Assembly (NCBI GenBank): GCA_015680685.1
Contig: MNCI01014407.1
Span: 638,627 to 702,626 of the forward strand
Origin: Gnetum montanum
Taxonomy: Eukaryota > Streptophyta > Gnetopsida > Gnetales > Gnetaceae
Direction of reading: 5' to 3'
DNA length: 64,000 nucleotides
Shown here: positions 11,805 through 23,479 of the stretch, piece by piece
Layout of the letters: each line of letters opens with the position of its first letter
Numbering within the stretch: the stretch's first letter is position 1
Notes under the pieces: model-generated
The model's input: the letters and a program-made list of their open reading frames with translations, nothing else
Told to the model about the DNA's origin: nothing
Database searches by the model: none
Made by a program: the position numbers and the translations under genes

Positions 11805-12240
11805 CCTAGGAAATTCTCTGATCCTGAGAGTCCTCTATTATATCTACAAATCACTAAAAATGAGTTGTGCAAAGCTCTTTTGGATTCATGTTCTGGTATC
11901 AACTTAATATCTCAAGAATTATATAAGGCCTAGAACCTGCCTCCACTAAAAAAGAGTAATATTCGATTAGAGTTGGCTGACCATTCCATCACTATCCCAT
12001 TGGGACTAGTGGAGAACATTGTTACCACTATTTCTGGGTGGTCGTATCCAACTAACTTCCTAGTGATTCAAGTGAACAATGGTAAGGGGGACTTCCCAAT
12101 CATAATGGGAAGAGCATGACTAAGCACAATCGATGCATGCCTAGAAATTCATGATATTTCCCTAGAAATATCAATGGTAAGATTGAGAAGAGGAAAGTTT
12201 CATGCATCGCATACAATGACACAAGGTGTAATTACGTGTA
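11805..12240 (+). pseudogene. Element H retropepsin-like protease
   Basis: Aspartic protease that would cleave the Gag-Pol polyprotein. ESPLLYLQITKNE leads to the active-site region ALLDSCSGINLIS (about 11870-11910; Gly of DSG replaced by Cys), then SNIRLELADHSITIPLGLVE, GWSYPTNFLVIQV and GDFPIIMGRA followed by a TGA where element B keeps Trp. Related to the better-preserved copy at 52996-53538. The catalytic Asp is present but the DSG signature is damaged. Confidence 0.85.
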
Positions 12241-12480
12241 GAAGTCATAGTTTGTGCAAAGTTTAACATTGCCTGAATGCAATCAATGTCCACAAGTGAC
12301 AACCATACAAAGATGACTATATGCAGCAACCACATGACAAGAAGGCACTAAGTGGTTGATAGCTGATCAATAAAGTAGTTCACTCATATGCATGGAACCA
12401 ATTGAGGGTTTGAATTGTGCTTACATCGATAGCATAGATACATTAGAGCAAATCCACTACCAACTTCCAAGTCTTAACCT
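12241..12480 (+). other. Element H protease-RT linker
   Basis: Broken frame homologous to the linker in elements E and F. It contains short readable pieces such as STHMHGTN-type text but no domain. Confidence 0.4.
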
Positions 12481-13500
12481 TGAAAATATCAACTAAGGAA
12501 AGTTGGAAATCCCTGAGAAGTTTAAGTAGGATCCCCTTGAGTTGAAACCATTGTCCATTGGTATGGAATACACGTTCCTTAAAAATGGGAAACCAATAAT
12601 TATTAACACAAAGCTTGCTTCGCAATAGAAAGAGGAACTACTGAAGGTAATAAATAGATGGTCAAAAGCCTTTGCTTGGTCATATCTCAAATTAACTAGA
12701 ATAGATCCTAGGATATGCCAACATAGAATTTACACCAAGCCCTCCATGAAGCCTCAAAGATAACCGTAGAGGTGATTGAATCCAAATTTGAAGCAAGAGG
12801 TTAAGGAAGAAATCGAACAGCTTCTAAAAGCTGGGTTCATATACCCCATTGCTAATAGTGAATAGGTTAGTTCCTTAGTTATTGTGCCTAAAAAGGAAGG
12901 TAAATGGAGGGTGTGCATAGATTTTAGGCTACTGAATATGGTAACATTCAAAGGCCACTTTCCGTTGCCATTCGTAGACCAAGTTTTATACACCATTATA
13001 GGGCATTGCTACTATAGTTTTCTAGATGTGTACAGTGGGTACAACCAAATACAAATTGCCCTAGAAGACCAAGCCAAGAATACATTCACCAATCCTTGGG
13101 AAACATTTGCATACAAATAAATGCCATTTGGCTTGTGCATATTCCAGTGTTTCAATGATTACTTCTAAGAATATTCCAGTAGTAGATAGGAAATGGTGTG
13201 GAAGTTTCATGGACAATTTCTCCACTTACAGAGCAAACTTTGATCAAGCCTTGGATTAGTTAGAGCAAGTACTAAAGCAATATGTAGAAACCAATTTAAG
13301 GCTTAATTGGCAAAAAATCCATTTAATGGTCCAAGAAGGTGTAGTATTAGGGCATAAGATCTCACAAATAGGGATAGAGGTAGACCCTGAAAAGATTAAA
13401 GTTATCCAAGGAATTACTTGGTAGCCTAAAACTGTAAAAGATATCTGATCATTCCTTGGAAATATTGGCTATTATAAATCCTTCCATGAGCCTAAAATAG
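12481..13500 (+). pseudogene. Element H reverse transcriptase
   Basis: Ty3/gypsy RT. Readable motifs in order are FAWSYLKLTRIDPRICQHRI, EEIEQLLKAGFIYPI, SLVIVPKKEGKWRVCIDFRL, FLDVYSGYNQIQIALEDQAK (12884-13120 open), MPFGLC and, after a frameshift, a damaged catalytic box: element E has FVDD here, while the codons in H would read F-M-D-N and are out of frame. The homology ends near NIGYYKSF at about 13490, where RNase H should begin. Non-functional. Confidence 0.9.
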
Positions 13501-13524
13501 CCACTACCAATACTACCTTTTTTG

Positions 13525-13614
13525 GTGGACAACCTTGCTCGTTATTTTGGATCTCCTCCTTCCAACTCAATCGTAGGGGAGACGGCCACCAATGCTAACC
13601 ATTCTAAGCCTTGA
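13525..13614 (+). pseudogene. Element H short pol C-terminus
   Basis: A short open stretch (VDNLARYFGSPPSNSI... ending at TGA 13612-13614) aligns with the sequence following the protease in B (about 52740-52830). It is probably the last codons of pol, joined directly to RT by a deletion that removed RNase H and integrase. This is inference from the B alignment. Confidence 0.45.
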
Positions 13615-14153
13615 GCTCTTTTTATATTTTTGTTTTACACCTTTTTGTTTTGCACATTTTTTAAATTTACTTATTTTTGTCTTACACCATCATTCACATT
13701 TTTTCCTATTTCTTTGTTTGATTTACTTTCATTCGTCATACAATAAGTGCTCATGATGGTGGATTGTATCATAATAATGTTGATTACTAATGTTTGGTTT
13801 TTACCTTTGAATTATGATGCTAATATTATGATATGGTTCTATTGATAAAACAAGCAATGAGTCCACATCATCCATTCATCCATTTAACTCTGTGATTCCC
13901 TTGGCTTGGAACTGTACAGTCCCTTTTTTCTAATCAACTTCTTAATAAAGTGATGGCTTGGTATTCTTCAAACTAAGAAAGGACTCAATGGTTGAAAAGG
14001 ATGTGACTTCAAGGAGATTTGATGCACTTGTGTTGGCTATTCTCTTGGGTCTTTAGATGCTTTTTTTTTAGGTTTTCCACCATTCTACCATTGATCAAAT
14101 ATTAGGAAGCTGAGTGAATAAAAATAAGTCTTTGCATGGTGTGGTTCTCATGC

Positions 14154-14156
<3 letters not shown>

Positions 14157-14195
<39 letters not shown>

Positions 14196-14196
14196 A
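14157..14196. repeat. GA microsatellite in element H
   Basis: About 17 GA units between conserved blocks TTGCATGGTGTGGTTCTCAT and TTCAAAGCACACCCCTTAGA. Confidence 0.95.
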
Positions 14197-15139
14197 GAAG
14201 ACATGAGAATTCAAAGCACACCCCTTAGACATAATAAAGTAATATGGGCTACAAGCACTAGTTATGGCACTAGAAAGACATGTTACCCATGCTTAAAGGT
14301 TCCCTCTAACTAAGGCCCTTTCTCACTTCCTACTTCTCCATCTCGCTCTCCTTGGGATGGTGGTCACTCTTTTTTGAGGCATTCTTGTTACTTCAAAAGG
14401 ATGGATTGGCCAAGTGTATTGATGCGAGGTCACTGAATGTGGTTGGTTTGAGTTTGGATTTGGAATGAGTTCTACTCAGTCACATTAACCATGACATACA
14501 CAAAGGACTTTACATGACCTTGCTCTTAGGATTCCATTCTATTTCTACTCTCCATCTTTCTTTCCTTATTCCATCTCATTGCTGGTTTTATGATTAGTCC
14601 ATGTCTTGGTTGATGCATTATTTTTCCTTGGTAAATTCTTATGGGTAAGTTTTTAACTATTGCTTCCAAATGACATTTTAGAGCCTACGAACTCTTTGTT
14701 TTATGGGTTTGTCAGGGAATAAAGGACATGAGCCTACTTTGGGAAAGACCCACTAGCATTTCTTTTTGGTGCAATTGTTAAGTTCTTTCCCTTAAACATT
14801 TTCTGCAATTAACCATTTCTCATTTCATCCCCATCTTTGACATCCACTTTATTGGCATTGCTATTATTATTTTTCCCATCTCTCTTATTCCTTATATTTT
14901 TCCATCTTATTGTTATAAGAGGTTCGCTCTTAATCGTGGGGGCCTTGGCATAAATTTTTCAATTTCTCCATTCTACTACTTGCCTAACCCCTACACCTTG
15001 GGTACTTATCAGTAATAAATATCTAACCCAATTTCTTCCATAACCACAACCCATCCAATGCACTTTATATCAAGGCAAGGTATCAACTACATTGTGGTTT
15101 ACTTATCCTTGCTCATGCATGACTATGTTATGTGTGTAG

Positions 15140-15337
15140 ATGGTGATTACATGGACAATGGACTGGGGTAGGAGGGAGCACTTAGGATGGACTAGAGCTG
15201 GAGCATTTACACTAGGAACAAGTTTGATTGCATGGTTATGGATAAACAATGGAATGTGCAATCTCGGCATCAGTAGTAATGTGCCTTATTTTTCTTTTTC
15301 TCTTTCTCTCTCCCTTTCTCTTCAAGCTATCGAATGA
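15140..15337 (+). CDS. Small conserved ORF in gypsy 3' region (element H copy)
   Basis: A 65-codon frame starting MVITWTMDWGRREHLGW and containing MCNLGISSN. The opposite-strand element B has a 61-codon frame at the equivalent place (51017-51202) sharing the pattern M-D-W-x-x-R-E-H-L-x-W...C-N-L-G-I, although the two copies differ in much of their DNA. No known domain is recognised. It may be a decayed accessory ORF or simply conserved non-coding sequence. It lies about 200 bp before the 3' LTR. Confidence 0.35.
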   Translation: MVITWTMDWGRREHLGWTRAGAFTLGTSLIAWLWINNGMCNLGISSNVPYFSFSLSLSLSLQAIE

Positions 15338-15530
15338 AGGTCTGGATGTCACCTATGTACAGTGTTCACCACCATGGGTATGAACATGAATGTTGTAATG
15401 TATTGTCGATCTGTTCACAAGACACTTAGATTCTGCCATCTCGTTTCACTGCTAGTTATCATTCAATTAATAATCCCATACCTTTCCAATATTTTGTAAG
15501 GAACTCAAAGACAAGTTTTCATTCGGTCGT

Positions 15531-15537
15531 GGGGGTA
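15531..15537 (+). promoter_or_regulatory. Polypurine tract of element H
   Basis: GGGGGTA immediately before the LTR start, preceded by GACAAGTTTTCATTCGGTCG. Elements B and G carry the same arrangement next to their 3' LTRs. It primes plus-strand DNA synthesis. Confidence 0.7.
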
Positions 15538-16359
15538 TGATGAACCGCAATATCGAATCTGCGATATTGGGTCTGCGATATCAGAGGTTTCCATGTGATG
15601 TTGTATACTCGATATCATGTCCTACCTAATCGCCTATAAATAAGCAACGGGTGCACTTGGTTTGTAGTAGTTAATTTTAGTCCCTTACCCAAACTCTTTC
15701 CTTTTCTCCCTCTCAGATTTAGAATTATTTCTACATGCCTGCAGTAGGAGTCATAAAGTGAATGGATCTTTATTCAAGCATTGTGTACTTGAGCATACCT
15801 TGTGTATGGAAATAAAGATAAACTTTGTGATAAACCTTGCAGCATTATTTATAGATTAATTAATGTTAATTATTATTACTTAATGCTTTCCTTAATTAAT
15901 GATTCTCTCTCACCCTACAACTCTCCTAAGTAAGCACACACAGTATAATCACTTCGAGCATGTGTGTAACACTTGGTAACCCAGTAATGATTAGCGTTTG
16001 GTAATCCTAGTAGTGTTGCACTGGTTCAGGATATGTATGGCAAGTGAGAACGGATGCTGGTGTTAGGATCAATTAGAGCCTAGTTAATAAGTAGTCAAAT
16101 TAAATTAGTTACTTAGTTATCTCTCTCTTCCCTTATTAGCAACATGACATAAAAACACAAAAAGGTATAAAAATCATATGCCTCAAGTTTACTTAACCAT
16201 ACAATCGTGACTTACAAGTAAGCTTGGGAAGACAATGATTGACCAACCCACTCTTGTTCCAAAAAGGCACATAAGCACTTAGTCCTTGGAATTTGACTGG
16301 ATTATGCGTGGATGCTCGTATTTGTATGGTTGAGCGTAGGGATACCTCACCACTCATTA
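15538..16359 (+). repeat. Element H 3' LTR
   Basis: 822 bp, begins TGATGAACC and ends CTCATTA (CA to TA change). It has a GATATC/CGATATT-type U3, a TATA box at 15635-15642 and matches 8257-9092 throughout. No PBS follows it. Confidence 0.88.
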
Positions 16360-16364
16360 GAGGT
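16360..16364. repeat. Target-site duplication of element H, right copy
   Basis: GAGGT, matching GAGAT at 8252-8256 at four of five positions. Confidence 0.7.
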
Positions 16365-16873
16365 AGAATAGGTAGAACCAGTCAGGGAAACAAGTTGTTA
16401 AATATAATATCTATACAGGTCCAGCGAGTAGTAAGCGTAGTGTTAGTTTGATGATTACCTCCCCCACAACTATGGATTTTGCCACTATGGTTGATAGTAC
16501 TTTTGAGGCTGATAAAAAGTCTCACTAAGATAGCATGGTTGGTTGTAAGACTATCTATAATTACCTTATAAGTAAGGTAATTTTCTAGGCATTTGCTTTT
16601 GTACGAACTTGGGATTCAATGTAAAAGCCCAATACTGATGTAAATGTAACATGACTAGGCAATAGTCCTTTGGATGGTCATATAGGAAAATGTCACATTC
16701 ATCATCCTCTTTTTTGGTTAAGTCTATAGCCTCTTCTTTTACAAATATTTTTCCTTTTTATTAATAAGTGTCCCTAGCTATTTCTTGGTTCTTTTTCCTC
16801 CTCTTATTTTGATCACTTGATTCTTTTTGCGTTACTCTCTTCTCTACAGTTTTTACCTAAGTTGTAACTTTCT
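16365..16873. other. Unassigned sequence between elements H and E
   Basis: About 500 bp with a short plus-strand readable stretch (VKYNIYTGPASSKRSVSLM) that I cannot assign, then T-rich sequence. It is the right flank of the site into which H inserted. Confidence 0.4.
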
Positions 16874-17802
16874 TGATGAAGTGTCAAAGTGTTATGTTGA
16901 CAGGCCCTCATGATGTGGCCTCGTCAATGGGCCCCCATCAATGTGGTCCCATCTAGGTGGTGTTGCCCCATCAATAGGGCTACGTCAATGTAGTGTTTGC
17001 TACATCCATGGGGCTCCATTGACATAGCCCTACAATAAAGTCTATAAATACGCACTCACCAATCGTGTTTATGGGAAGTAATGTCATAGTTGTAGCAGAG
17101 CTCTTATAGTTTTGTCATTTGAGAGTTAGAATATTTCTTTAAGTGCCCACAATAGGAGTTAGAAAGTGTATGGATCTTTATTCGAGCACTGATATACATG
17201 TGCACACCAATGTGAATGATATTAAAGATGAGCCTTTTGATCAAACCTTGTAGCACTTAGAATCGATTAATGATTTATTTATGCATTTACTATTTTCATT
17301 AATTATGCAATCAATTAAGCTAAATTAGACCTTGATTGATTAAGTAATTAAGCTAAAAATAGATTAAACACATAAGTACAACCACTTCAAGTATAACATA
17401 AAACACTTGGTAATCCTAGTAGTGGTTAATGCTTGATAGCCTAGCAATGTTGTATGCGTTCAAGATGTGTATGGAAACTGGGACCAGATACTTATCTTAG
17501 AACTATTTAGAGATTAATTAATTGGTTAAATTAAATTAGCTATTAAATTACTTCATTTCTTTATTCTAAGCACTAGGAACATAAAGCATAAAATAATACA
17601 AATCATATGCCTTGATTACACTTAACCATACCTTTGTACATCATAAGTATAATTGGGAAGATAGCAAATGACTATTAGGACAAAGTTCACTTCCTAGAGG
17701 TTAGTGTACTAGAAGAGATAGAGTCCACAAAATTTGATCAGATCATGTGTGAACACTTAGTGATTCATATGGTTTAGCATAGGGGTACTCAACTACTCAT
17801 CA
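16874..17802 (+). repeat. Element E 5' LTR
   Basis: Ends ACTCATCA one base before a PBS. R/U5 is clearly related to the other LTRs (GCAGAGCTCTTATAG, GGATCTTTATTCGAGCACTG, AATCCTAGTAGTGG). U3 differs: instead of GATATC repeats it has repeated CATCAATGTGGTCCC and CCATCAATAGGGCTAC units. TATA box at 17043-17050. The left end is placed at TGATGAAG (16874) but TGATGTGG at 16911 is an alternative. Confidence 0.8.
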
Positions 17803-17803
17803 T

Positions 17804-17821
17804 TGGCACCATTTTTGGGGA
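17804..17821 (+). promoter_or_regulatory. Primer-binding site, element E
   Basis: TGGCACCATTTTTGGGGA, a decayed tRNA-Asp-type site, one base after the LTR. Confidence 0.8.
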
Positions 17822-17956
17822 CTCTTTTTGTTTGAAATGTGTGCTATTTAGGTTTAGTGAACATCATTAACATTGTTGGATGAACCCTAAGGTCAAAATC
17901 ATTCTCACAATAAATATAATTACATAAGCACACTAATATCTTATTTGTTTTAAAAA

Positions 17957-19739
17957 ATGTCTTCTTCTCATAGGAACAATGATACTAAACCACCAATCCC
18001 TCAAGAACATAATGTGGTGTATACTCATCTAGATGAATATGTCCCTGAATTCACCTTCACCTACATCAAGATGAACAACTACGATGGCAAGATATGGAAG
18101 GCAACATTGTAATGCCTCCCAATAGATCTATGCTTGGGATGCTACTTCAAACTCTTAGGAGGTTGGCCATCTAATATCTTCAAGTGGAGTATGTTGTGCA
18201 TGATTATGACTACTGGGACTACCATCCCACTAAACATAATGCAGGAAAGATCAACACCAAGAGAAGCATTATGAATTTATGAAGGGGAAATGGTTCACCA
18301 ATCCCTTGTTCCTGCTTAACCAAAATGACAATGAGGACCCTCCCTCTAGAGTTTCTCAACATGAAGATTCTCAATCCCTCACTATTGGTGATGGAAGTGT
18401 AGCGCTGAATTTTCAGTCCACTATCAACAATCCATGATCAGGTACAAATGGAAGCCAAGGAAGGGATTCAGATAAGTGTCAAGATGACAAGAAAATTGAC
18501 AAACATGGCTATGACAACCAAAGGGGAAAATACCATGGTGGTGGAAGTCCTCCTCCCTCTTTTCCCTCTTCATCTACCTCTTTTCCTTCCTCTTCTGGTT
18601 CTAACAAATGTTGTAGAAAGAACAATCATGATGAATGTGAACAATGGAACAATAATGATGATCATTGGGCCCACCATGAATGAAGGAGTAGTAGAGAACA
18701 TCATTGATGTCATTGAAATAATGATGATGATGAGCCTTTTTTGATCACTTGAAGCATGCTAAATATTGCAGAGGTTGTAAAAATTCCAACCAAACATGTG
18801 AAAGATAGCCAAATCAAACTACTTGATATGAATAATATTCTCAAATTTGAGGGGGATATAACTTTGATCCACAAACACATCTTCAAAATTTTCATGATAC
18901 TTGTGCCTTAAAAAATATTGAAAATTATTAGCAAAAATTAAAGTTATTTCCCATGACACTCATTAAGGAAGTAGAAAGTTAGTACCGGTCCTTGGAGATG
19001 GAAGCCATCTGCATGTGGAGTACAATGCTAGAGTTATTTAATGATAAGTATTAGACATACTATAGAGTGTCTAACCTAAGAAGGTAGATCCAAGGATGGA
19101 GGCAAGGAAACCATGAATCCTTGGATGCTTCCATGGGCAGATACCATTCTCTAATACGCCAATGCGTTGGCCATGGTTATTCTCAATAGGAACAACTTTG
19201 CCATATCATAGATCAACTTAGATAAAAAATGAGAAGAACTCTTGGGATCTATGCCCAAGGGAGGCTATTAAAAATCAGAGCCCATTAGATGCAAAGGCTA
19301 ATTGAGTAAGTAGAAAAAGAAGAAGAAGAGTTAAGAAAACATGAAAGTACAAAGGAATACAACATGAACCATTCCATCAGAAACAGGAAAGTCTGATTTT
19401 GTGACAATGAGGAGGAATCACCACTTGGTGAGGTGGTAACTACAAAGACCTTGCCAATTCAAAAATCTATGTCTAAAATTTTATCCAAGGTAGATAAAAT
19501 GTGGGATTTATTGGATGAAAATTTCCAAACTACTCTAAACATCACTAAAGAATCCTAAGAGTAAAGTAGTGATCGTAATCGCAAGAGGCAAAAAGAAGGT
19601 AAACGTGTCTACCAAAGGCGTAAGTGCAAGAACCCTATAGTAGATGAAGTTGTGGAAACTAAATCAGATGATGATGGTGGGTGTGACATTTGTTAATATG
19701 AACATCCTAAGAAATGTTGCCCCATCATGTTATCTTAAG
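17957..19739 (+). pseudogene. Element E gag
   Basis: Begins MSSSHRNNDTKPP and aligns with the gag starts of B, F and H (NVVYTHLDEYVPEFTFTYI follows). Further along: the His/Asp-rich segment (about 18420-18720), the capsid core YRSLEMEAICMWSTMLELFN (about 18980-19040), a Lys/Glu-rich coiled-coil-like part (19290-19640) and the CX2CX3HX3C knuckle at 19682-19717, where the residue after the second Cys is now a stop. Multiple stops and frameshifts. Confidence 0.83.
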
Positions 19740-20439
19740 GGATGTATGTTCTGAATCCACAACTAGCAAAAAGATAAATTCCTGGAAGATTATCTTATCC
19801 TCAAGACAATCCCAAGTAGTTCCATTAGCAACAACAATATTATCCAAGGGAAACTCCACCACAACCATACGAGCAGTATCAACATTGGCACCAACCATAG
19901 CCATGTAGGTTACCACCATTAAGGCCAAAATACCCTTACTGGTAACAAAATCCATATGGGTGTTATGTTCAAAAACCCTTATCTCCACGTGACTCTTCTA
20001 GTCATATTTCTCCTTTCCAACATCACTACTACCCTTCTAAATACTACAAAGCTCATTCTCCACATTCCAGGAGGTATGCCACATTCTATCCTTATCCTCC
20101 TCCTATTCCTACGCCTATTCCTCCACCCTCAACATAGCTACTACCTGTTCCATCCATGCAAGAAGAACTTACATCCTAGCTATAGCAACACAATGCTACC
20201 AAGGCTGCCAATCTACAACTAGTTCATCAATAGAGAGGTTCAAAACCTCATGCTCATAAAAGATCATTCTTCCAAACCAACAACCCTACTAAGCCCTCAC
20301 AAACTTAGGCAGTTGGTCACCCTACTCCTACCTCATCCTCTGCAAATCATTTCATCAAGTCCTCTTCAAACCAAATGCTATGCAAAATCCATACTATTAT
20401 GCTCACTTATGTCATATTTGATTAGATCTAGGTTGGCAA
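19740..20439 (+). pseudogene. Element E Pro/Tyr/Gln-rich linker
   Basis: Corresponds to the nucleocapsid tail and linker of H and B, with Pro-, Tyr- and Gln-rich pieces in shifting frames. Open frames at 19956-20222 and 20250-20456 are out-of-frame shadows. Confidence 0.6.
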
Positions 20440-20900
20440 CCTTCCTAGGAAACTAGCTGACCCTAGGAGTCCCTTTATCTATTTACAGATTGCTGGGAAT
20501 GAACCATGTAAAGCTCTTCTTGATTAAGGTTGTAGTGTGAACTTGATTTCTCATGAGATGTATACTGCTTGGAACCTACCACCTCTCAAGAAGAGTAATA
20601 TTAAATTGGAATTGGCATACTAGTCCATCACTATTCCATTGGGACTAGTGGAAGACATTGTGAACATTGTCTATGGATGGTCTTATCCTACCGATTTCCT
20701 AGTAATCAAGGTTGAGAACTATAGGAGAACTTTCCAATCATTATGGGAAGGACATGGCTAAGCACTATTGATGCAAGAATGACCATTACAGATCTTTTCC
20801 TAAAGATATCAAAATAAAATGCATTTGGAAAGATCAAGAAGAGACGAGTTCCATGCATCATGTACAGTGATACAGGGTGCAATTGCATGCAAAAACTTTG
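20440..20900 (+). pseudogene. Element E protease
   Basis: Retropepsin-like. SPFIYLQIAGNEPCKALLD is followed by TAA in the active-site loop (DSG to D-stop-G), then CSVNLISHEMYTAWNLPPLK, SNIKLELAY and SITIPLGLVEDIVNIVYGWS, then a frameshift at the GDFPIIMGR-equivalent position. Dead by the stop directly after the catalytic Asp. Confidence 0.83.
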
Positions 20901-21099
20901 ATCCATGAAATGAGCATCCATTTCTGCATGCAAGAAGTGTGCACATGAGGCAAATATTCAAAGGTGTCTATATGCAGTATCCACAAAACAAGAGGGCACC
21001 TAGTGGCTAACCGTTAATTCTAATAGTAGCACAATGTGCATGGAATCTTCTGAGATCCTAACATGTGCTTATGTTACAGGCATGAAAATGCTAATACAA

Positions 21100-22110
21100 A
21101 TTGGGGAGAGTTGGAGATCACTAAGAATTTTAAACAAGAGCCCCTAGAGTTCAAAACTATACCTACTGGCCTAGAATATGCATTCTTAAAAAATGGTAGG
21201 TCGATCATACTTAATGCCAAACTTGCTCTGGAGTAAAAAGAAAAACTATTAAATGTGGTTAACATATGGCCAATATCCTTTGCTTGGTCATATCTTGAAC
21301 TCACTAGAATTGATCCATGGATATGCCAGCACTGCATTTACACTAATCCATCCATGAAGCCATGGAGACAACCACAATGATGATTGAAACCAAAATTGAA
21401 ACAAATCATTAAAGAGGAGATTGAGCAACTCCTTAAGGTAGGGTTCATCTACCCCATTGTGGATAGCAAGTGTGTCAATCCACTTATAATAGTGCCAAAG
21501 AGAGATGATAAATGATAGGTTTGTATCGACTTCAGGCTATTAAACATGGCAACATTCAAAGATCATTTTTTGTTGTCATTCATTGATCAAGTGTCGGACA
21601 TCATATCTAGGTATTGCTATTACAATTTTTTGAATAATTATAGTGGCTATAACCAAATCCAAATTATGCCAGAGGACTAGGCCAAAGCAACATTCACAAG
21701 TCCCTAGGGGACCTGTGCATATTGCAAAATACCCTTTGGTCTATGCAATGCTCCTGCCACTTTCCAATGTCTAGTCTTAAGCATCTTTCAAGAGAAAATA
21801 AGTACTAAAGTAGAAGTCTTTGTGGATGACTTCTCCACTTATGGTGCTATATTTGAGCAAGCCTTGGACCGCCTTGAGCAAGTACTAAAAAAGATGTGTG
21901 GAAACAAAGCTATGGCTCAATTGGAAAAAGAGCCATCTCATGGTCCAAGAAGGCATTGTATTGGGGCATTATATTTCATAGGAAGGGATCAAGGTGGATC
22001 ACGAAAAGATAAGAGTCATCCAATAAATCACTTGCCAACTAGAAACTATCAAATATGTTCGGTCATTCCTTGGAAACATTGGCTACTACTGACGAATCAT
22101 AGAGAATTTC
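21100..22110 (+). pseudogene. Element E reverse transcriptase
   Basis: The N-terminal part includes WSYLELTRIDPW; then KEEIEQLLKVGFIYPIVDS, IVPKRDDK and FRLLNMATFKDHF; a decayed FxNxYSGYNQIQI; IPFGLCNAPATFQ; and an intact catalytic box FVDDFSTYG at about 21820-21845. It ends with FLGNIGYY, where RNase H begins. Stops (for example TGA in place of Trp) interrupt it in several places. Confidence 0.87.
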
Positions 22111-22690
22111 TCTAAGATCGTGAAACTATTAGTTGAGCTAACAAAGAAAGATGCTCCCTTCATCTAGACCAAGGAGTGTAAAAATGCATTCCAAAGCCTC
22201 AAGGAAAACCTCATAAAGACTCCAATTCTATGAGCATTGACTAGTCTAGGCCATTCCATATTATGACCGATGCATCTAATTATGCCTTGGGAGCTATGCT
22301 TATGCAATTAGATGATAAGAAACATCCATGTTAGATCCACTGCATAAGTTGAAGAATTGTGGATGCACAACTAAATCACATAACAAAAAAAAAAAGAACT
22401 GATGGCAATGGTGTATTCTCTAAAAAATTTTAAGCACTATGTGCTTGGATATAAAGTGTTTATGCACACTAATCACAATGCCATCCACTTCCTCATGAAC
22501 AAGCCAATGGTACGTCCCCATGTCATATGGTGGCTAGTGATCTTGCAAGAATTTGATCTTACAATGGTAGATTGAAAGGGGACTAAGAATATGATCACTG
22601 ATCCCTTGTCTTGGTTACAATGGGATAACAAAGAGGAGAGCTTGCTCTCTGACCAATTTCCTAACGAATCCTCTTTACTAGTGAAATAAA
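22111..22690 (+). pseudogene. Element E RNase H (gypsy type)
   Basis: Tether and RNase H degrading the RNA strand of the hybrid. IENFSKIVKLLVELTKKDAP, CKNAFQSLKENLIKTPIL, then TDASNYALGAMLMQ (first catalytic Asp), KKKELMAMVYSLKNFKHYVL (Glu) and HTNHNAIHFLMNK. This is the ordinary gypsy RNase H directly after RT. Several in-frame stops. Confidence 0.85.
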
Positions 22691-22819
22691 TGAACAAATG
22701 CTTGTAGAACCAAAATGGTATGATGGCATCCTCACTTATCTTCTCACTCAGGAGATGCCACAAGGTCTAGACTACAGGAAGAAACAATAATTTTTTCATC
22801 AAGATAAGCACTTCGTGGA

Positions 22820-23030
22820 AATCAATGGACATGTTTATATGGTGTGTGCCGATGGCCTGGTTCGCTAGTGTGCACCTAATGCAAATCAATTATGTGTTCT
22901 CCAAGATGCTTACAAAGGCCCTTGTGGAGGTCACTATGATCAAAGGCGCATGGCCATAAAAATCCTAATGGCAAGATACTATTAGCCCATAATTTTCAAG
23001 GATGCCATAAACTGTTTGCATTCAATGTCA
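22820..23030 (+). pseudogene. Element E integrase zinc-binding stub
   Basis: The HHCC domain that precedes the integrase core: CADGLVRxCAPNANQ, CGGHYDQRRMAIKILMARYY, PIIFKDAINCLHSMSNAL. His and Cys spacing is recognisable although the last Cys pair is changed. No DDE core follows, so the catalytic integrase domain has been deleted. Confidence 0.7.
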
Positions 23031-23479
23031 AACGCTCTTACTATGTTCTTCAGCTCCTAGTAGTCATTCATATGTCTAGCTAGGTCTTCAGCGATAGATC
23101 ATTGATCTATGAATCAGCCTTTGAGAACTTTGAGTCTAGCATTAGTAGTATCAAGCTTTTGCTTAGTGTCCTTGTGGTGTTTAAACTCGGCCTCATATAG
23201 AAAATATGAGCTAGCCACAAAACATTCTCACCAAGATGAGGCACAAGCTTAGCAAGAAAACTTTGAGGTAACCTTAACGGAAGCTTTCTTGAATCAAATC
23301 AGATCAAGGGAGATCTAGAAAATAGTGTTTCAAAAGTTAAACTTTAGCTCTTTCCTAGAGAAAGCACCTAAAGAGATATAGGACCAACTGAAGACCTCTC
23401 CCATGTGGCCAATTATCACTTCCAATGGGGAGTGCTACATGGGAGAGACATTCTTATTTTAGAACAACAAGTAAGCTAA
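23031..23479 (+). other. Element E sequence after the integrase stub
   Basis: Replaces the expected integrase core. No domain recognised. Readable fragments look like a charged, Gln/Lys-rich region that may be the N-terminal part of the following ORF. Confidence 0.4.

Larger units (their letters stand above)
13615..15530 (+). other. Element H long 3' region
   Basis: About 1.9 kb between pol and the 3' LTR, T-rich, with blocks shared with B (inverted) and G. It includes a GA microsatellite and a small ORF conserved with B (listed separately). Long 3' regions are typical of Athila/Tat elements. Confidence 0.65.
8257..16359 (+). mobile_element. Element H: Ty3/gypsy (Athila/Tat-like), two LTRs
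   Basis: An 8.1-kb element with related LTRs (8257-9092, 15538-16359), a tRNA-Asp-type PBS, gag, protease, RT and a long 3' non-coding region, flanked by GAGAT/GAGGT. RNase H and integrase are missing: RT runs out near 13500 and is followed by a short pol C-terminus. All reading frames carry several stops. The PBS type and the roughly 2-kb 3' region point to the Athila/Tat group. Confidence 0.88.
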
